Positions 1 through 6,886 are shown, counted from the stretch's first letter. The stretch: 10,575 nt of DNA from Ruminococcaceae bacterium UBA4306 (GCA_002394725.1 DGUQ01000012.1:1761-12335); one strand, 5' to 3'. Made by a program: numbers and translations. Notes: generated by a model from the letters alone, not told the origin.

Positions 1-1070
1 TTGCCCTTATAGAGCTTTAATTTGACATAACCGGTGACCTTCTCCTGCGTCTTATCGACAAAGGCGGAGAGCGCCTCACGCAGCGGCGTGAACCACTGAC
101 CGTTATAGACCAGCTCGGCGAAGGTGATGGACAGACGCTGCTTTTCGTGCATGGTCATCTTGTCAAGGCAGATGGACTCGAGGGTCTCATGCGCCTTGTA
201 GAGGATGGTGCCGCCGGGGGTCTCATATACGCCGCGGCACTTCATGCCGACCAAACGATTCTCGACAATATCGAGCAGACCGATACCGTTCTTGCCGCCC
301 AGCTCATTGAGCTTTAAGATGATATTCTTCGCGGTCATCTTCTCGCCGTCGAGCGCGACGGGAGTGCCCTGTTCAAATTCGATGGTGACATAAGTCGGCT
401 CATCGGGGGCGTCGATCGGGGATACGCCCATCTCAAGGAAGCCGGGCTTCTCATAGGTCGGCTCGTTGTTGGTATCCTCAAGGTCAAGACCCTCGTGCGA
501 CAGATGCCACAGGTTCTTATCCTTGCTGTAGTTGGTCTCGCGGTTGATCTTGAGGGGGATGTTATGCGCCTCGGCATACTCGATCTCTTCCTCACGGGAC
601 TTGATATCCCAAATACGCCACGGAGCGATGATGGGCATATTGGGCGCGAAGTGCTTGATCGCCAGCTCAAAACGAACCTGATCGTTGCCCTTGCCGGTAC
701 AGCCGTGGCAGATCGCGTCGGCGCCTTCCTTTAAAGCGATCTCGACAAGACCTTTGGCAATACAGGGACGCGCGGTAGAGGTACCCAGCAGGTACTCCTC
801 ATATACGGCGCCTGCCTTCATGGTGGGGATGATGAAATCATCGACATACTCCTCGGTCTGGTCGAGGACATAGAGCTTGGAAGCGCCGGTTTTGAGCGCC
901 TTCTCCTCTAAGCCTTCGAGTTCGTCGTTCTGACCGACGTTGCCGGAAACGGCGATGACCTCACAGTTATTGTAGTTCTCTTTGAGCCACGGGATGATGA
1001 TGGATGTATCCAGACCGCCCGAATAAGCGAGAACGACCTTCTTGATGTTTTCCTTGTTGATAGCTTGCAT
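1..1070 (-). CDS. argG: Argininosuccinate synthase, 3' end beyond window
   Basis: This enzyme joins citrulline and aspartate with ATP to give argininosuccinate, the penultimate step of arginine synthesis in the cytoplasm. Translating the minus strand from the ATG at 1070 gives 356 open codons that run off the left edge. The N-terminus has the PP-loop ATP-binding motif AYSGGLDTS at about residues 15-23. Further on are [15 protein letters not shown], the APWR segment, and the C-terminal part [12 protein letters not shown], all typical of the family. The family is usually about 400 residues, so roughly 45-50 are missing to the left. The start is set by GGAGGT at 1077-1082, 6 nt upstream. Two good promoters lie upstream. 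Its position next to a carbamate kinase and carbamoyltransferase module is suggestive, but argG is divergent from its nearest neighbour and is probably ordinary biosynthesis. Confidence 0.96.
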   Translation of the reverse strand, partial: MQAINKENIKKVVLAYSGGLDTSIIIPWLKENYNNCEVIAVSGNVGQNDELEGLEEKALKTGASKLYVLDQTEEYVDDFIIPTMKAGAVYEEYLLGTSTARPCIAKGLVEIALKEGADAICHGCTGKGNDQVRFELAIKHFAPNMPIIAPWRIWDIKSREEEIEYAEAHNIPLKINRETNYSKDKNLWHLSHEGLDLEDTNNEPTYEKPGFLEMGVSPIDAPDEPTYVTIEFEQGTPVALDGEKMTAKNIILKLNELGGKNGIGLLDIVENRLVGMKCRGVYETPGGTILYKAHETLESICLDKMTMHEKQRLSITFAELVYNGQWFTPLREALSAFVDKTQEKVTGYVKLKLYKG

Positions 1071-1118
1071 GGTAATACCTCCGAATGAATATGCGTTATA
1101 TTTGAAGTTTATGCATTT

Positions 1119-1146
1119 ATTATACATCATTCTACCAGTTTGTCAA
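1119..1146 (-). promoter_or_regulatory. Proximal argG promoter (sigma-A type)
   Basis: On the minus strand a perfect TTGACA (-35, 1141-1146) and a perfect TATAAT (-10, 1119-1124) are separated by 16 bp. Transcription would start near 1112 and give a leader of about 40 nt. The -10 overlaps TGTATAATAAATGCA, which loosely resembles an ArgR/AhrC operator (TGAAT-N4-ATTCA). Its half-site spacing is one base too long, so ArgR control is only a possibility. Confidence 0.8.
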
Positions 1147-1210
1147 GGATATTTTGCATATTTTCTCATTTTTCTGCATTTTCAGTCATCCTCGACAAAA
1201 TCTGTATACT

Positions 1211-1239
1211 ATTATAGCGGAGTTTCCGTCATTTATCAA
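1211..1239 (-). promoter_or_regulatory. Distal argG promoter with a palindrome in its spacer
   Basis: On the minus strand TTGATA (1234-1239) and TATAAT (1211-1216) are separated by exactly 17 bp. The spacer contains CGGA and TCCG around a 3-nt centre (1218-1228), a small inverted repeat that could be an operator. Transcription would start near 1204 and run through the proximal promoter into argG. The family of any regulator is unknown. Confidence 0.6.
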
Positions 1240-1294
1240 GCAAAATAATCATACGGAAATGCGCATAAATATAGGTATTATAACGATAAAGAAT

Positions 1295-1385
1295 GGTAGG
1301 GGTCGGCGCCCTCGACGACCCACAGCGCAACGTTACAGAGGATTGTAGGGTACGGCGCTTGCCGACGTACCGCAGCGTAACGGGC
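1295..1385. repeat. Tandem pair of about 45-nt palindromic repeat units
   Basis: Two diverged direct copies lie side by side (about 1295-1342 and 1343-1385). Each has a GTAGGG start, a hairpin, and a shared CAGCG(C/T)AACG tail. The stem is GGGTCG/CGACCC (1300-1305 with 1316-1321) in the first copy and GGTACG/CGTACC (1349-1354 with 1366-1371) in the second. Both strands of the stem have changed together, so the structure, not just the sequence, appears conserved. Such short GC-rich hairpin repeats are common between genes in gut clostridia. No coding potential is seen. The rest of the 1084-1482 gap holds the promoters listed and AT-rich DNA. Confidence 0.7.
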
Positions 1386-1403
1386 GTTTCTGAAGCGATT
1401 TTA

Positions 1404-1433
1404 TTGACAACCACGGCTGAGATATGGTATGAT
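1404..1433 (+). promoter_or_regulatory. Promoter of the GT2-TagF gene
   Basis: TTGACA (1404-1409) and TATGAT (1428-1433) are separated by 18 bp on the plus strand. This predicts a start near 1440 and a leader of about 43 nt. It sits just downstream of the tandem repeat, whose last bases are about 20 bp upstream of the -35 box. Confidence 0.7.
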
Positions 1434-1445
1434 GTATAGTTGAAA

Positions 1446-1465
1446 AGGAGCGTATGAACGCTCCT
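1446..1465 (+). promoter_or_regulatory. Perfect 5'-leader hairpin
   Basis: AGGAGCGT (1446-1453) and ACGCTCCT (1458-1465) form a perfect 8-bp stem with a 4-nt loop, ATGA. It would begin about 6 nt from the predicted transcript start and end just before the real ribosome binding site AGGGGA (1471-1476). A 5'-terminal stem may protect the mRNA. The stem also buries a second Shine-Dalgarno-like AGGAG and holds an ATG in its loop. The hairpin itself is certain; any role is inferred. Confidence 0.65.
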
Positions 1466-1482
1466 GTGAAAGGGGAAAGAAT

Positions 1483-4194
1483 ATGTCAGTCTCCGTTATT
1501 ATTCCATATATCGAGAGCTCAGACCTGATCCTGAAAACAGCCGATTCCGTCAAGAACCAGAGAAGCGTCAACACCGGCGAGATCGAATTGCTGGTCATCG
1601 ACGTTTCCGCCGAGCAGAACGCCGCCGATAAGCTCAGCGCTTATCAGAATGTGCGCGTCATAAAAAAGCCCGGCGCGGGCGGTGAGGCGGCAGCCTACAA
1701 TATTGCACTGGAGAACCTCAGCGCCGATTACGCCGTTGTCGCGCGACCGGGTGATGTGTTCGGCAGCCACTACTTTATGAACGCCCTCAAGGCGGTAGGC
1801 GAGAACAAGCCGTGGTGCTTTGCGGCGCCGAACCGTTTTTGCATCAATCCCGTCTATACGCGCTACAAATATATCAACCGCACCAACGTACCGCTCACCA
1901 TGCTCAACAAAGAGGCGGATATCCGCAATTATCCCAACCTCCTGCAAATGGAGATCGACGGTAACCTGATCGAGAGCAAGGTGCTCAGGCAGTATCCTGC
2001 CGACACTTCGCTGAAATACGAGTTCTTTCACGATGTGATGCTCCGTCTGCAAAAGGATCATCCCACCTATTACGCGATGGAGAAGGCAAACTTCAACACC
2101 TTCATGCCGTTGAGCGACGACTCGGCGTACTTCGTCCCCTCCAACGACGTCGACTGGTACCGCGCCAGCGTCGAGAGCTTCCTGCTGCCGCTGGCGGAGC
2201 GCTTCCAAAACAGCGACGGCACTCTCCCCACCTTCATCCAATACTACCTGATGTACGCCGTATCCGCGCGATTTCTTGCCAACATGAACAACCGCAACAA
2301 GCGCAATATGAGTGAAGAAGAGCTCGATCTGTTCTTCAACGCGTGCAAGAAGGTGCTCGACCTGCTCGACGACACCATCATCCTCAACGCCGGCAAGTAC
2401 AAATCTCTCGGCTACAGCGAAGAAGCCGCCGAGATGTTCTATATGCTCAAATACGATACCGATCTCTACCGAATGCCGCAGCATCTGAGCGAGGGCAACG
2501 AGGACGTCACCCTCGACTGCAACGACGTCGTCATCGCGCGTATGCAGGGTCAGAGAATCGGTCTGCATGTGCTCGACTACACCGACGGCAAGCTGCTGCT
2601 CGACGGCTCCTTCCGCCAGGTATTCAACCTCAAAAACATCGAGCTGTATGCCGAGTGGAACGGCGAGCGGATCGACCTTGAGGATAACGACCGCTACTCG
2701 CTGACCAAGTACTTCGGCATCAGCGCCTATAAAAAATTCACCTTCCATCTACAGCTTGCTTTTGATCATGATCGCTCCACACAAAAGCTCTGTTTCTTCG
2801 CCAAATACAAGAACACCCGTGTACCGCTGCAATTCTCCTACCTGCATCATTGGGCAAAGTTCGCCGCATCTCCCGAGGGCGGCTACTGGCGCTTCAACCA
2901 ATACATGGCGACCATCAACAATAACCGTGAGCTGGTGATCGAGCACGCCTCCGCAGGCAAGACCCTCAAGCGTGAGCTGAAATACCTGCCGCGCGTATTC
3001 ATGGAAAGCAAGCGCACCTTCATCACACGACTGGAATACTGGCTGACGCGCCCGTTCTACAAGAACAAGCGCATCTGGCTGATGTACGACAAGCTCTACA
3101 AGGGCGGCGACAGCAGTGAATATCTATACCGCTACTGCAAGGACAAGAAGGACGGCATCACACGCTACTACATCATCGACAAGAACACCTCCGATTACCG
3201 TCAGATGAAGGCGGACGGTCTGCATCCCGTCAAGACAGGCTCACTCAAGCACAAGATGGCGTTCCTCAACGCGGATATCGCGCTGATCACCAACTCCCAG
3301 ACCTTCCCGTTCAACGGCTACAGTCTGGACAAGAGCCGCTTTATCCGTGACCTGTGCAACTTCCCGACCATGTGCCTGCAGCACGGTCTGTCGGTACAGA
3401 AATGCGCGATGGCACAGCAGCGTATCATCGATAACACGCGCATGTATTTCATCGCCTCCAAGTATGAGGAAAAGAACCTGAACAACCACGCCTACGGCTA
3501 CAAGGACACCGGTATCATCAAGATGACCGGTATCGGCAGGTACGACGGACTGATCAACAACGATCAAAAGCAGATCCTCATCACCCCGACATGGCGCATG
3601 TACAACGCGATGCCCGTCACCACCAGCGAGGGTGAACAGCGCTCGTACAATCCCGACTTCAAGAACACGGTCTACTACCGCATTTACAACGACCTGATCA
3701 ATAATCAAAAGCTCATCGAGACCGCCAAGCGCACCGGCTACAAGATCAAGTATCTCTTGCATCCGATCCTGTCGGCACAGGTGGACGACTACACGCCCGA
3801 CCCGTATGTGGAGGTCATCTCCTCGGTCGGTGATATGAGCTATGAGAAGATCCTCACCGAATCCAGCCTGATGGTCACCGACTACTCCGGCGTACAGTTC
3901 GACTTTGCGTATATGAAAAAGCCGCTGGTCTACTTCCACCCCGACGAGCTGCCCGCGCATTATGACGACGGCGGATTCTTCTATGACACCATGGGCTTCG
4001 GCGAGATCTGCACCACCTCCGATATGCTGGTCGATACCCTGTGCGAATACATGGAAAACGGCTGTCAGATGAAGCCCGAGTACATCGCGAGGGTCGATGA
4101 CTTCTATCACTACGACGACCACAACAACTGCGAACGTATCTACAACGAGATCATGCAGTTCCAGCAACAGGTGGACAAGGATAAGCTAAGGTGA
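1483..4194 (+). CDS. Fused GT2-like glycosyltransferase and CDP-glycerol glycerophosphotransferase (TagF-like)
   Basis: A 903-residue protein likely to build a cell-surface or teichoic-acid-like polymer. The N-terminal 100 or so residues have the GT2 (GT-A) fold signature, starting SVSVIIPYIESSD and followed by LKTADSVKNQ. The expected DxD metal motif is replaced by ARPGD (residues 87-91), so this domain may be altered or inactive. A beta-rich middle region (about 360-490) has no family I recognise. Residues from about 525 to 895 match CDP-glycerol glycerophosphotransferases: KNKRIWLMYDKLYKGGDSS at the start, QHG at 633-635, LLHP with H760-P761, and the hallmark TDYSGVQFDFAYMKKP from 799. No signal peptide or transmembrane segment is seen, which fits a peripheral cytoplasmic-face enzyme. 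The start follows AGGGGA at 6 nt. The gene is monocistronic. Its TGA stop lies inside the arm of the palindromic element at 4190. The exact polymer is unknown. Confidence 0.9.
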   Translation: MSVSVIIPYIESSDLILKTADSVKNQRSVNTGEIELLVIDVSAEQNAADKLSAYQNVRVIKKPGAGGEAAAYNIALENLSADYAVVARPGDVFGSHYFMNALKAVGENKPWCFAAPNRFCINPVYTRYKYINRTNVPLTMLNKEADIRNYPNLLQMEIDGNLIESKVLRQYPADTSLKYEFFHDVMLRLQKDHPTYYAMEKANFNTFMPLSDDSAYFVPSNDVDWYRASVESFLLPLAERFQNSDGTLPTFIQYYLMYAVSARFLANMNNRNKRNMSEEELDLFFNACKKVLDLLDDTIILNAGKYKSLGYSEEAAEMFYMLKYDTDLYRMPQHLSEGNEDVTLDCNDVVIARMQGQRIGLHVLDYTDGKLLLDGSFRQVFNLKNIELYAEWNGERIDLEDNDRYSLTKYFGISAYKKFTFHLQLAFDHDRSTQKLCFFAKYKNTRVPLQFSYLHHWAKFAASPEGGYWRFNQYMATINNNRELVIEHASAGKTLKRELKYLPRVFMESKRTFITRLEYWLTRPFYKNKRIWLMYDKLYKGGDSSEYLYRYCKDKKDGITRYYIIDKNTSDYRQMKADGLHPVKTGSLKHKMAFLNADIALITNSQTFPFNGYSLDKSRFIRDLCNFPTMCLQHGLSVQKCAMAQQRIIDNTRMYFIASKYEEKNLNNHAYGYKDTGIIKMTGIGRYDGLINNDQKQILITPTWRMYNAMPVTTSEGEQRSYNPDFKNTVYYRIYNDLINNQKLIETAKRTGYKIKYLLHPILSAQVDDYTPDPYVEVISSVGDMSYEKILTESSLMVTDYSGVQFDFAYMKKPLVYFHPDELPAHYDDGGFFYDTMGFGEICTTSDMLVDTLCEYMENGCQMKPEYIARVDDFYHYDDHNNCERIYNEIMQFQQQVDKDKLR

Positions 4195-4424
4195 ATGGTG
4201 AATGGCGAATAGTGAATGATTGATGGAGGGCGCTGCCCTCACCCGAATGATAATTATTTTCAAGAAACCGGCGATCCATACAATGACATAGTCATTCCAA
4301 AAAAATAATGCTCACGGCTGACAAAGAGTCGTGAGCATTTCTGTTTATATGCTGTTATTGATACTAAGTATGAATCCAAAAGTCGTCAGGCTTTCCCAAC
4401 ACTATTCACTATTCACCATTCACT
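4190..4424 (+). repeat. Palindromic MITE-like element, copy 1
   Basis: The left arm (4190-4225) consists of GGTGAAT-type heptamers, and the right arm (4400-4424) is its inverted copy of ATTCACC units. Inside the left arm is hairpin b, GAGGGC/GCCCTC with a GCT loop (4226-4240), followed by the linker ACCCGAATGATAATTATT. Inside the right arm is a degenerate hairpin a (about 4377-4396, GGGAAAG on the minus strand). Arm, hairpin order and linker match copies 2 and 3. This copy is longer because about 100 bp with a terminator lies in its centre. The convergent genes on both sides end in the arms: the glycosyltransferase TGA at 4192-4194 and the arcC TGA at 4420-4422. This accounts for nearly all of the 225-bp intergenic gap. 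It has no ORF and no transposase. Confidence 0.75.
4307..4339. terminator. Bidirectional intrinsic terminator
   Basis: AATGCTCACG (4307-4316) pairs with CGTGAGCATT (4330-4339) across a 13-nt loop. The plus strand continues as TTTCTGTTT. On the minus strand the stem is followed by TATTTTTTTGG, the better U-tract, so it would stop arcC operon transcripts most efficiently and glycosyltransferase transcripts too. It lies midway between the two convergent genes. A smaller palindrome, AATGAC/GTCATT (4282-4296), lies next to it. Confidence 0.85.
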
Positions 4425-5358
4425 GTTCCCCAAAAACGACCGTCCCTGCATTTCCCTTTACCGCGTCGCCTGCCTGATCCAATGCGGCGATGATCGCTTT
4501 TCTCTTGGGGGCGCCTTTGACAAACCGCGCGCAAGCCTCGACCTTAGGCAGCATACTGCCGGCGGCAAACTCGCCGTCGTCGATATAGCGCTGAATATCC
4601 TCAAGGCTCATGCTGTCAAGACTGCGTTCGTCGGGCTTGCCGTAACGGAGCTTCACCTTGTCGACCGCCGTCAGGATCATCAGGATATCGGCGTTGAGGT
4701 TCTCCGCCAAGAGCGCCGAGCAAGTATCCTTGTCGATGACGGCGGCACAGCCCTTGAGAACCATGCCCTTTCGGCGAACGGGGATACCGCCGCCTCCGCA
4801 GCAAACGACGACCGAACCCTCACGCAGAGAAGCGCGGATAGCGTCGATCTCGATGATATACTGCGGCTGTGGGGACGCGACCACACGCCGCCAGCCCCTG
4901 CCGGCGTCCTCGACGATCGGATAGCCGTACTGCTCCTTGAGGCGGTGCGCCTGCTCATATGTCATAAACTTGCCGATCGGCTTTGTCGGATGCTTCATGG
5001 CAGGATCGTCATTGCTCACCTCGACCTGTGTGATGATGGTGACGACGGGCTTGTACATGCCGCGCAGCATGAGCTCCTTGCGCAGAGCATTCTGGATATC
5101 GTAGCCGATATACGCCTGACTCATCGCGACGCACATCGACAGCGATGTTTTTTCCTCAGTGGGATCCTCCAGCAGAAGGGCGTTCATCGCGGCGTCGATC
5201 TTGCCCACCTGTGGGCCGTTGCCGTGGGTGATGACGACCTCGTTGCCGTCCTCGATCAGGTCGGCGATCGCCTTGGCGGTATGCTCCACCGCCTTTAATT
5301 GTTCGGTTAAGGTTTTGCCCAAAGCGTTACCGCCCAGAGCGACGACGATCTTCTTCAT
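4420..5358 (-). CDS. arcC: Carbamate kinase
   Basis: This enzyme transfers phosphate from carbamoyl phosphate to ADP, giving ATP, ammonia and CO2. It is the energy-yielding last step of pathways that release a carbamoyl group. At 312 residues it has the usual family length (about 310). Amino-acid kinase motifs are present: VALGGNAL (6-13), HGNGPQVG (45-52), GRGWRRVVASPQP (153-165), CCGGGGIPV (186-194), VIDKD (207-211) and GSMLPKV (267-273). It is the last gene of the ygeY-ygeW-arcC operon, 161 bp after ygeW. In E. coli the equivalent gene of the ygeW cluster is yqeA. The start is supported only by a weak AGGT at 5368-5371, 9 nt upstream, so translation may be modest. The TGA stop lies in the right arm of palindromic copy 1. 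Function is well supported; the pathway it serves is inferred. Confidence 0.95.
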   Translation of the reverse strand: MKKIVVALGGNALGKTLTEQLKAVEHTAKAIADLIEDGNEVVITHGNGPQVGKIDAAMNALLLEDPTEEKTSLSMCVAMSQAYIGYDIQNALRKELMLRGMYKPVVTIITQVEVSNDDPAMKHPTKPIGKFMTYEQAHRLKEQYGYPIVEDAGRGWRRVVASPQPQYIIEIDAIRASLREGSVVVCCGGGGIPVRRKGMVLKGCAAVIDKDTCSALLAENLNADILMILTAVDKVKLRYGKPDERSLDSMSLEDIQRYIDDGEFAAGSMLPKVEACARFVKGAPKRKAIIAALDQAGDAVKGNAGTVVFGEQ

Positions 5359-5390
5359 AATGTGATTACCTATATAATACAGATAAAAAA

Positions 5391-5518
5391 TGGTTAACGG
5401 TGAACGGAGAACGGTTAACGGTTGTGGGAAAATCCTACGGATTTTCGGATTAATATTATTTCAGGTGAGGACGGAGTCCTCCCTTCATCGTTAACCGTTA
5501 ACCATTAACCGTTAACCA
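5391..5518 (-). repeat. Palindromic MITE-like element, copy 2 (ygeW-arcC spacer)
   Basis: The arms are built of GGTTAAC-type heptamers. The left arm (5391-5421) and right arm (5488-5518) are about 25-30 bp inverted repeats with a few mismatches. Hairpin a is GAAAATCC/GGATTTTC around TAC (5428-5446), a perfect 8-bp stem. Hairpin b is GAGGAC/GTCCTC around GGA (5467-5481). Read on the minus strand, the order is arm, hairpin b, linker CACCTGAAATAATATTAATC, hairpin a, arm, as in copies 1 and 3. It fills nearly all of the spacer between ygeW and arcC and begins 1-2 nt after the ygeW stop. In the operon transcript it would fold into a long branched stem and could uncouple ygeW from arcC expression. 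Confidence 0.8.
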
Positions 5519-5519
5519 A

Positions 5520-6713
5520 TCAATACTTCTTCCGTTCTTTCCCCTTCGCTTCCAGCTCCTCCAATGCTTTTGCCGGGTCTTTGACCTTGGCGAGAAAAAT
5601 CATGGCGGCGATGATGTAGGGCTTGTAGGACGCTTCTTTATACAGCGGCGCGCGATAGCGGTCGAATACGGACGCGGCTACCTCTCCCTCCTTGCAGCTA
5701 ACGTCAGTGATGTCGGCAGGCAGGCAGTGCAGATACAGCGCCTTGCCGTCCTTGGTGAGCCGCATCATCTCCTCGGTGCACTCCCAGTCCTTATGGGTCG
5801 CGTTCTCGGCAAGGAGCTCTTTTTCGAGCTGATCGATGCCGTCAAAATCGCCCTTGCCGTAGAGCTCGGTGCGCTTCTCCATCGCGGCAAAGGACGCCCA
5901 GCTCTTGGGATAAACGATATCGGCGTCCTTGAACGCTTCTTTCATATCGTTGGTTTTGGAGAACGAACCGCCGTTCTTCGCGGCATTTTCCCTGGCGACC
6001 TCCTCAACCTCGGGCATCACGTCATAGCCCTCGGGATGGGCGAGGACAACGTCCATGCCGAAACGGGTGAACAGACCGATCACGCCCTGCGGCACGGAGA
6101 GGGGCTTGCCGTAAGACGGCGAATACGCCCATGTCATGGCGATCTTCTTGCCCTTGAGGTTCTCGACGCCGCCGAAATAATGGATCACATGATCGAGATC
6201 GGCGAGCGTCTGGGTCGGGTGATCGATGTCGCATTGGAGATTGACGAGGGTCGGCTTTTGCTCGAGCACGCCGTCCTCATAACCCTCCTTGAGCGCCTCG
6301 GCGACCTCCTTCTGATAGGTGTGACCCTTGCCGATGTACATATCGTCGCGGATACCGACAACGTCCGCCATGAACGAGATCATGTTGGCGGTCTCGCGGA
6401 CGGTCTCGCCGTGGGCGATCTGGCTCTTGCCCTCATCCAGATCCTGCACCTCTAAGCCGAGCAGGTTGCACGCGGAAGCAAAGGAGAATCGGGTACGGGT
6501 GGAATTGTCGCGAAAGTTGCTGATGCCCAGACCCGAATCAAAGATCTTCGTGGAGATATTGCGCTCTCTGAGGTCGCGCAGGGCGTCCGCAACCGCGAAC
6601 ACGGCGGCGATCTCATCATCCGACTTGTCCCATGTCAGGAAAAAGTCGTTTTCATACATGTTTTTAATATCCAAACCGCGGAGCTTCGCGGCAAGTTCTG
6701 CTGTTTTGGTCAT
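5520..6713 (-). CDS. ygeW: Knotted carbamoyltransferase YgeW
   Basis: A 397-residue member of the aspartate/ornithine carbamoyltransferase superfamily, closely resembling E. coli YgeW (about 396 aa) along its whole length. The carbamoyl-phosphate loop is DNSTRTRFS (69-77). The segment DLDEGKSQIAHGETVRETAN and the stretch from NLQCDIDHPTQ to MTWAYSPSYGKPLSVPQG are YgeW-specific. HCLPAD (from H329) is the carbamoyl-phosphate-side motif near the C-terminus. The family is known for a knotted fold; its natural substrate is not settled and it is not expected to be a normal ornithine transcarbamylase. With arcC directly downstream, the likely direction is phosphorolysis of a carbamoylated intermediate to carbamoyl phosphate. 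The ATG at 6713 follows AAAGGAA at 6720-6726. The TGA stop abuts palindromic copy 2. Confidence 0.95.
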   Translation of the reverse strand: MTKTAELAAKLRGLDIKNMYENDFFLTWDKSDDEIAAVFAVADALRDLRERNISTKIFDSGLGISNFRDNSTRTRFSFASACNLLGLEVQDLDEGKSQIAHGETVRETANMISFMADVVGIRDDMYIGKGHTYQKEVAEALKEGYEDGVLEQKPTLVNLQCDIDHPTQTLADLDHVIHYFGGVENLKGKKIAMTWAYSPSYGKPLSVPQGVIGLFTRFGMDVVLAHPEGYDVMPEVEEVARENAAKNGGSFSKTNDMKEAFKDADIVYPKSWASFAAMEKRTELYGKGDFDGIDQLEKELLAENATHKDWECTEEMMRLTKDGKALYLHCLPADITDVSCKEGEVAASVFDRYRAPLYKEASYKPYIIAAMIFLAKVKDPAKALEELEAKGKERKKY

Positions 6714-6733
6714 AGTAGATTCCTTTCCTTTTT

Positions 6734-6886
6734 GGTGAACGGTGAATGACTAATGGTGAATGGTGGTGGGAAACGCTTCGCGTTTTTGATTCCTATCAAT
6801 GCAAAACGCAACGTTCTGTTATGATTATCAATCGGGTGCGGGTGTCCCGCCCTCAACCATTCACCATTCACTATTCACCATTCACC
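6734..6886 (-). repeat. Palindromic MITE-like element, copy 3 (ygeY-ygeW spacer)
   Basis: The left arm (6734-6764) and right arm (6855-6886) are near-perfect inverted repeats of about 30 bp made of GGTGAAT heptamers. Hairpin a is AAACGC/GCGTTT around TTC (6771-6785). Hairpin b is GCGGG/CCCGC around TGT (6838-6850). On the minus strand hairpin b is flanked by GAGGGC and followed by CACCCGATTGATAATCAT, which aligns with the linker of copy 1. The element fills the 157-bp ygeY-ygeW spacer and overlaps the last 15 coding and stop bases of ygeY. It has no ORF. Confidence 0.8.

Noticed and set aside
1229..1598. Short frames of 61-68 codons in the argG-glycosyltransferase spacer
   Set aside because: They cross the tandem repeat and promoters, lack ribosome sites and show no family resemblance.
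1519..2748. Long open frame of 409 codons on the minus strand opposite the GT2-TagF gene
   Set aside because: Its translation is rich in V, H, D and R with no family motifs, as expected for the antisense of a GC-rich gene, and the plus-strand frame is clearly the real gene.
3241..4167. Minus-strand frame of 308 codons opposite the TagF-like domain
   Set aside because: Low-complexity V-rich and D-rich translation, no ribosome site of note, and it lies wholly inside a strongly supported coding region.
5727..6455. Plus-strand frame of 242 codons opposite ygeW
   Set aside because: Antisense shadow: ygeW matches its family along this whole stretch, while this frame has no recognisable domain.
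5520..6713. Annotation of the carbamoyltransferase as ordinary ornithine transcarbamylase (argF/arcB)
   Set aside because: Full-length similarity and specific segments such as DLDEGKSQIAHGETV fit YgeW, and its partners ygeY and carbamate kinase fit the YgeW cluster.
4190..6886. CRISPR array suggested by repeated GGTGAAT and GGTTAAC units
   Set aside because: The units are contiguous heptamers arranged as inverted arms without unique spacers of regular length, and no cas gene is present.
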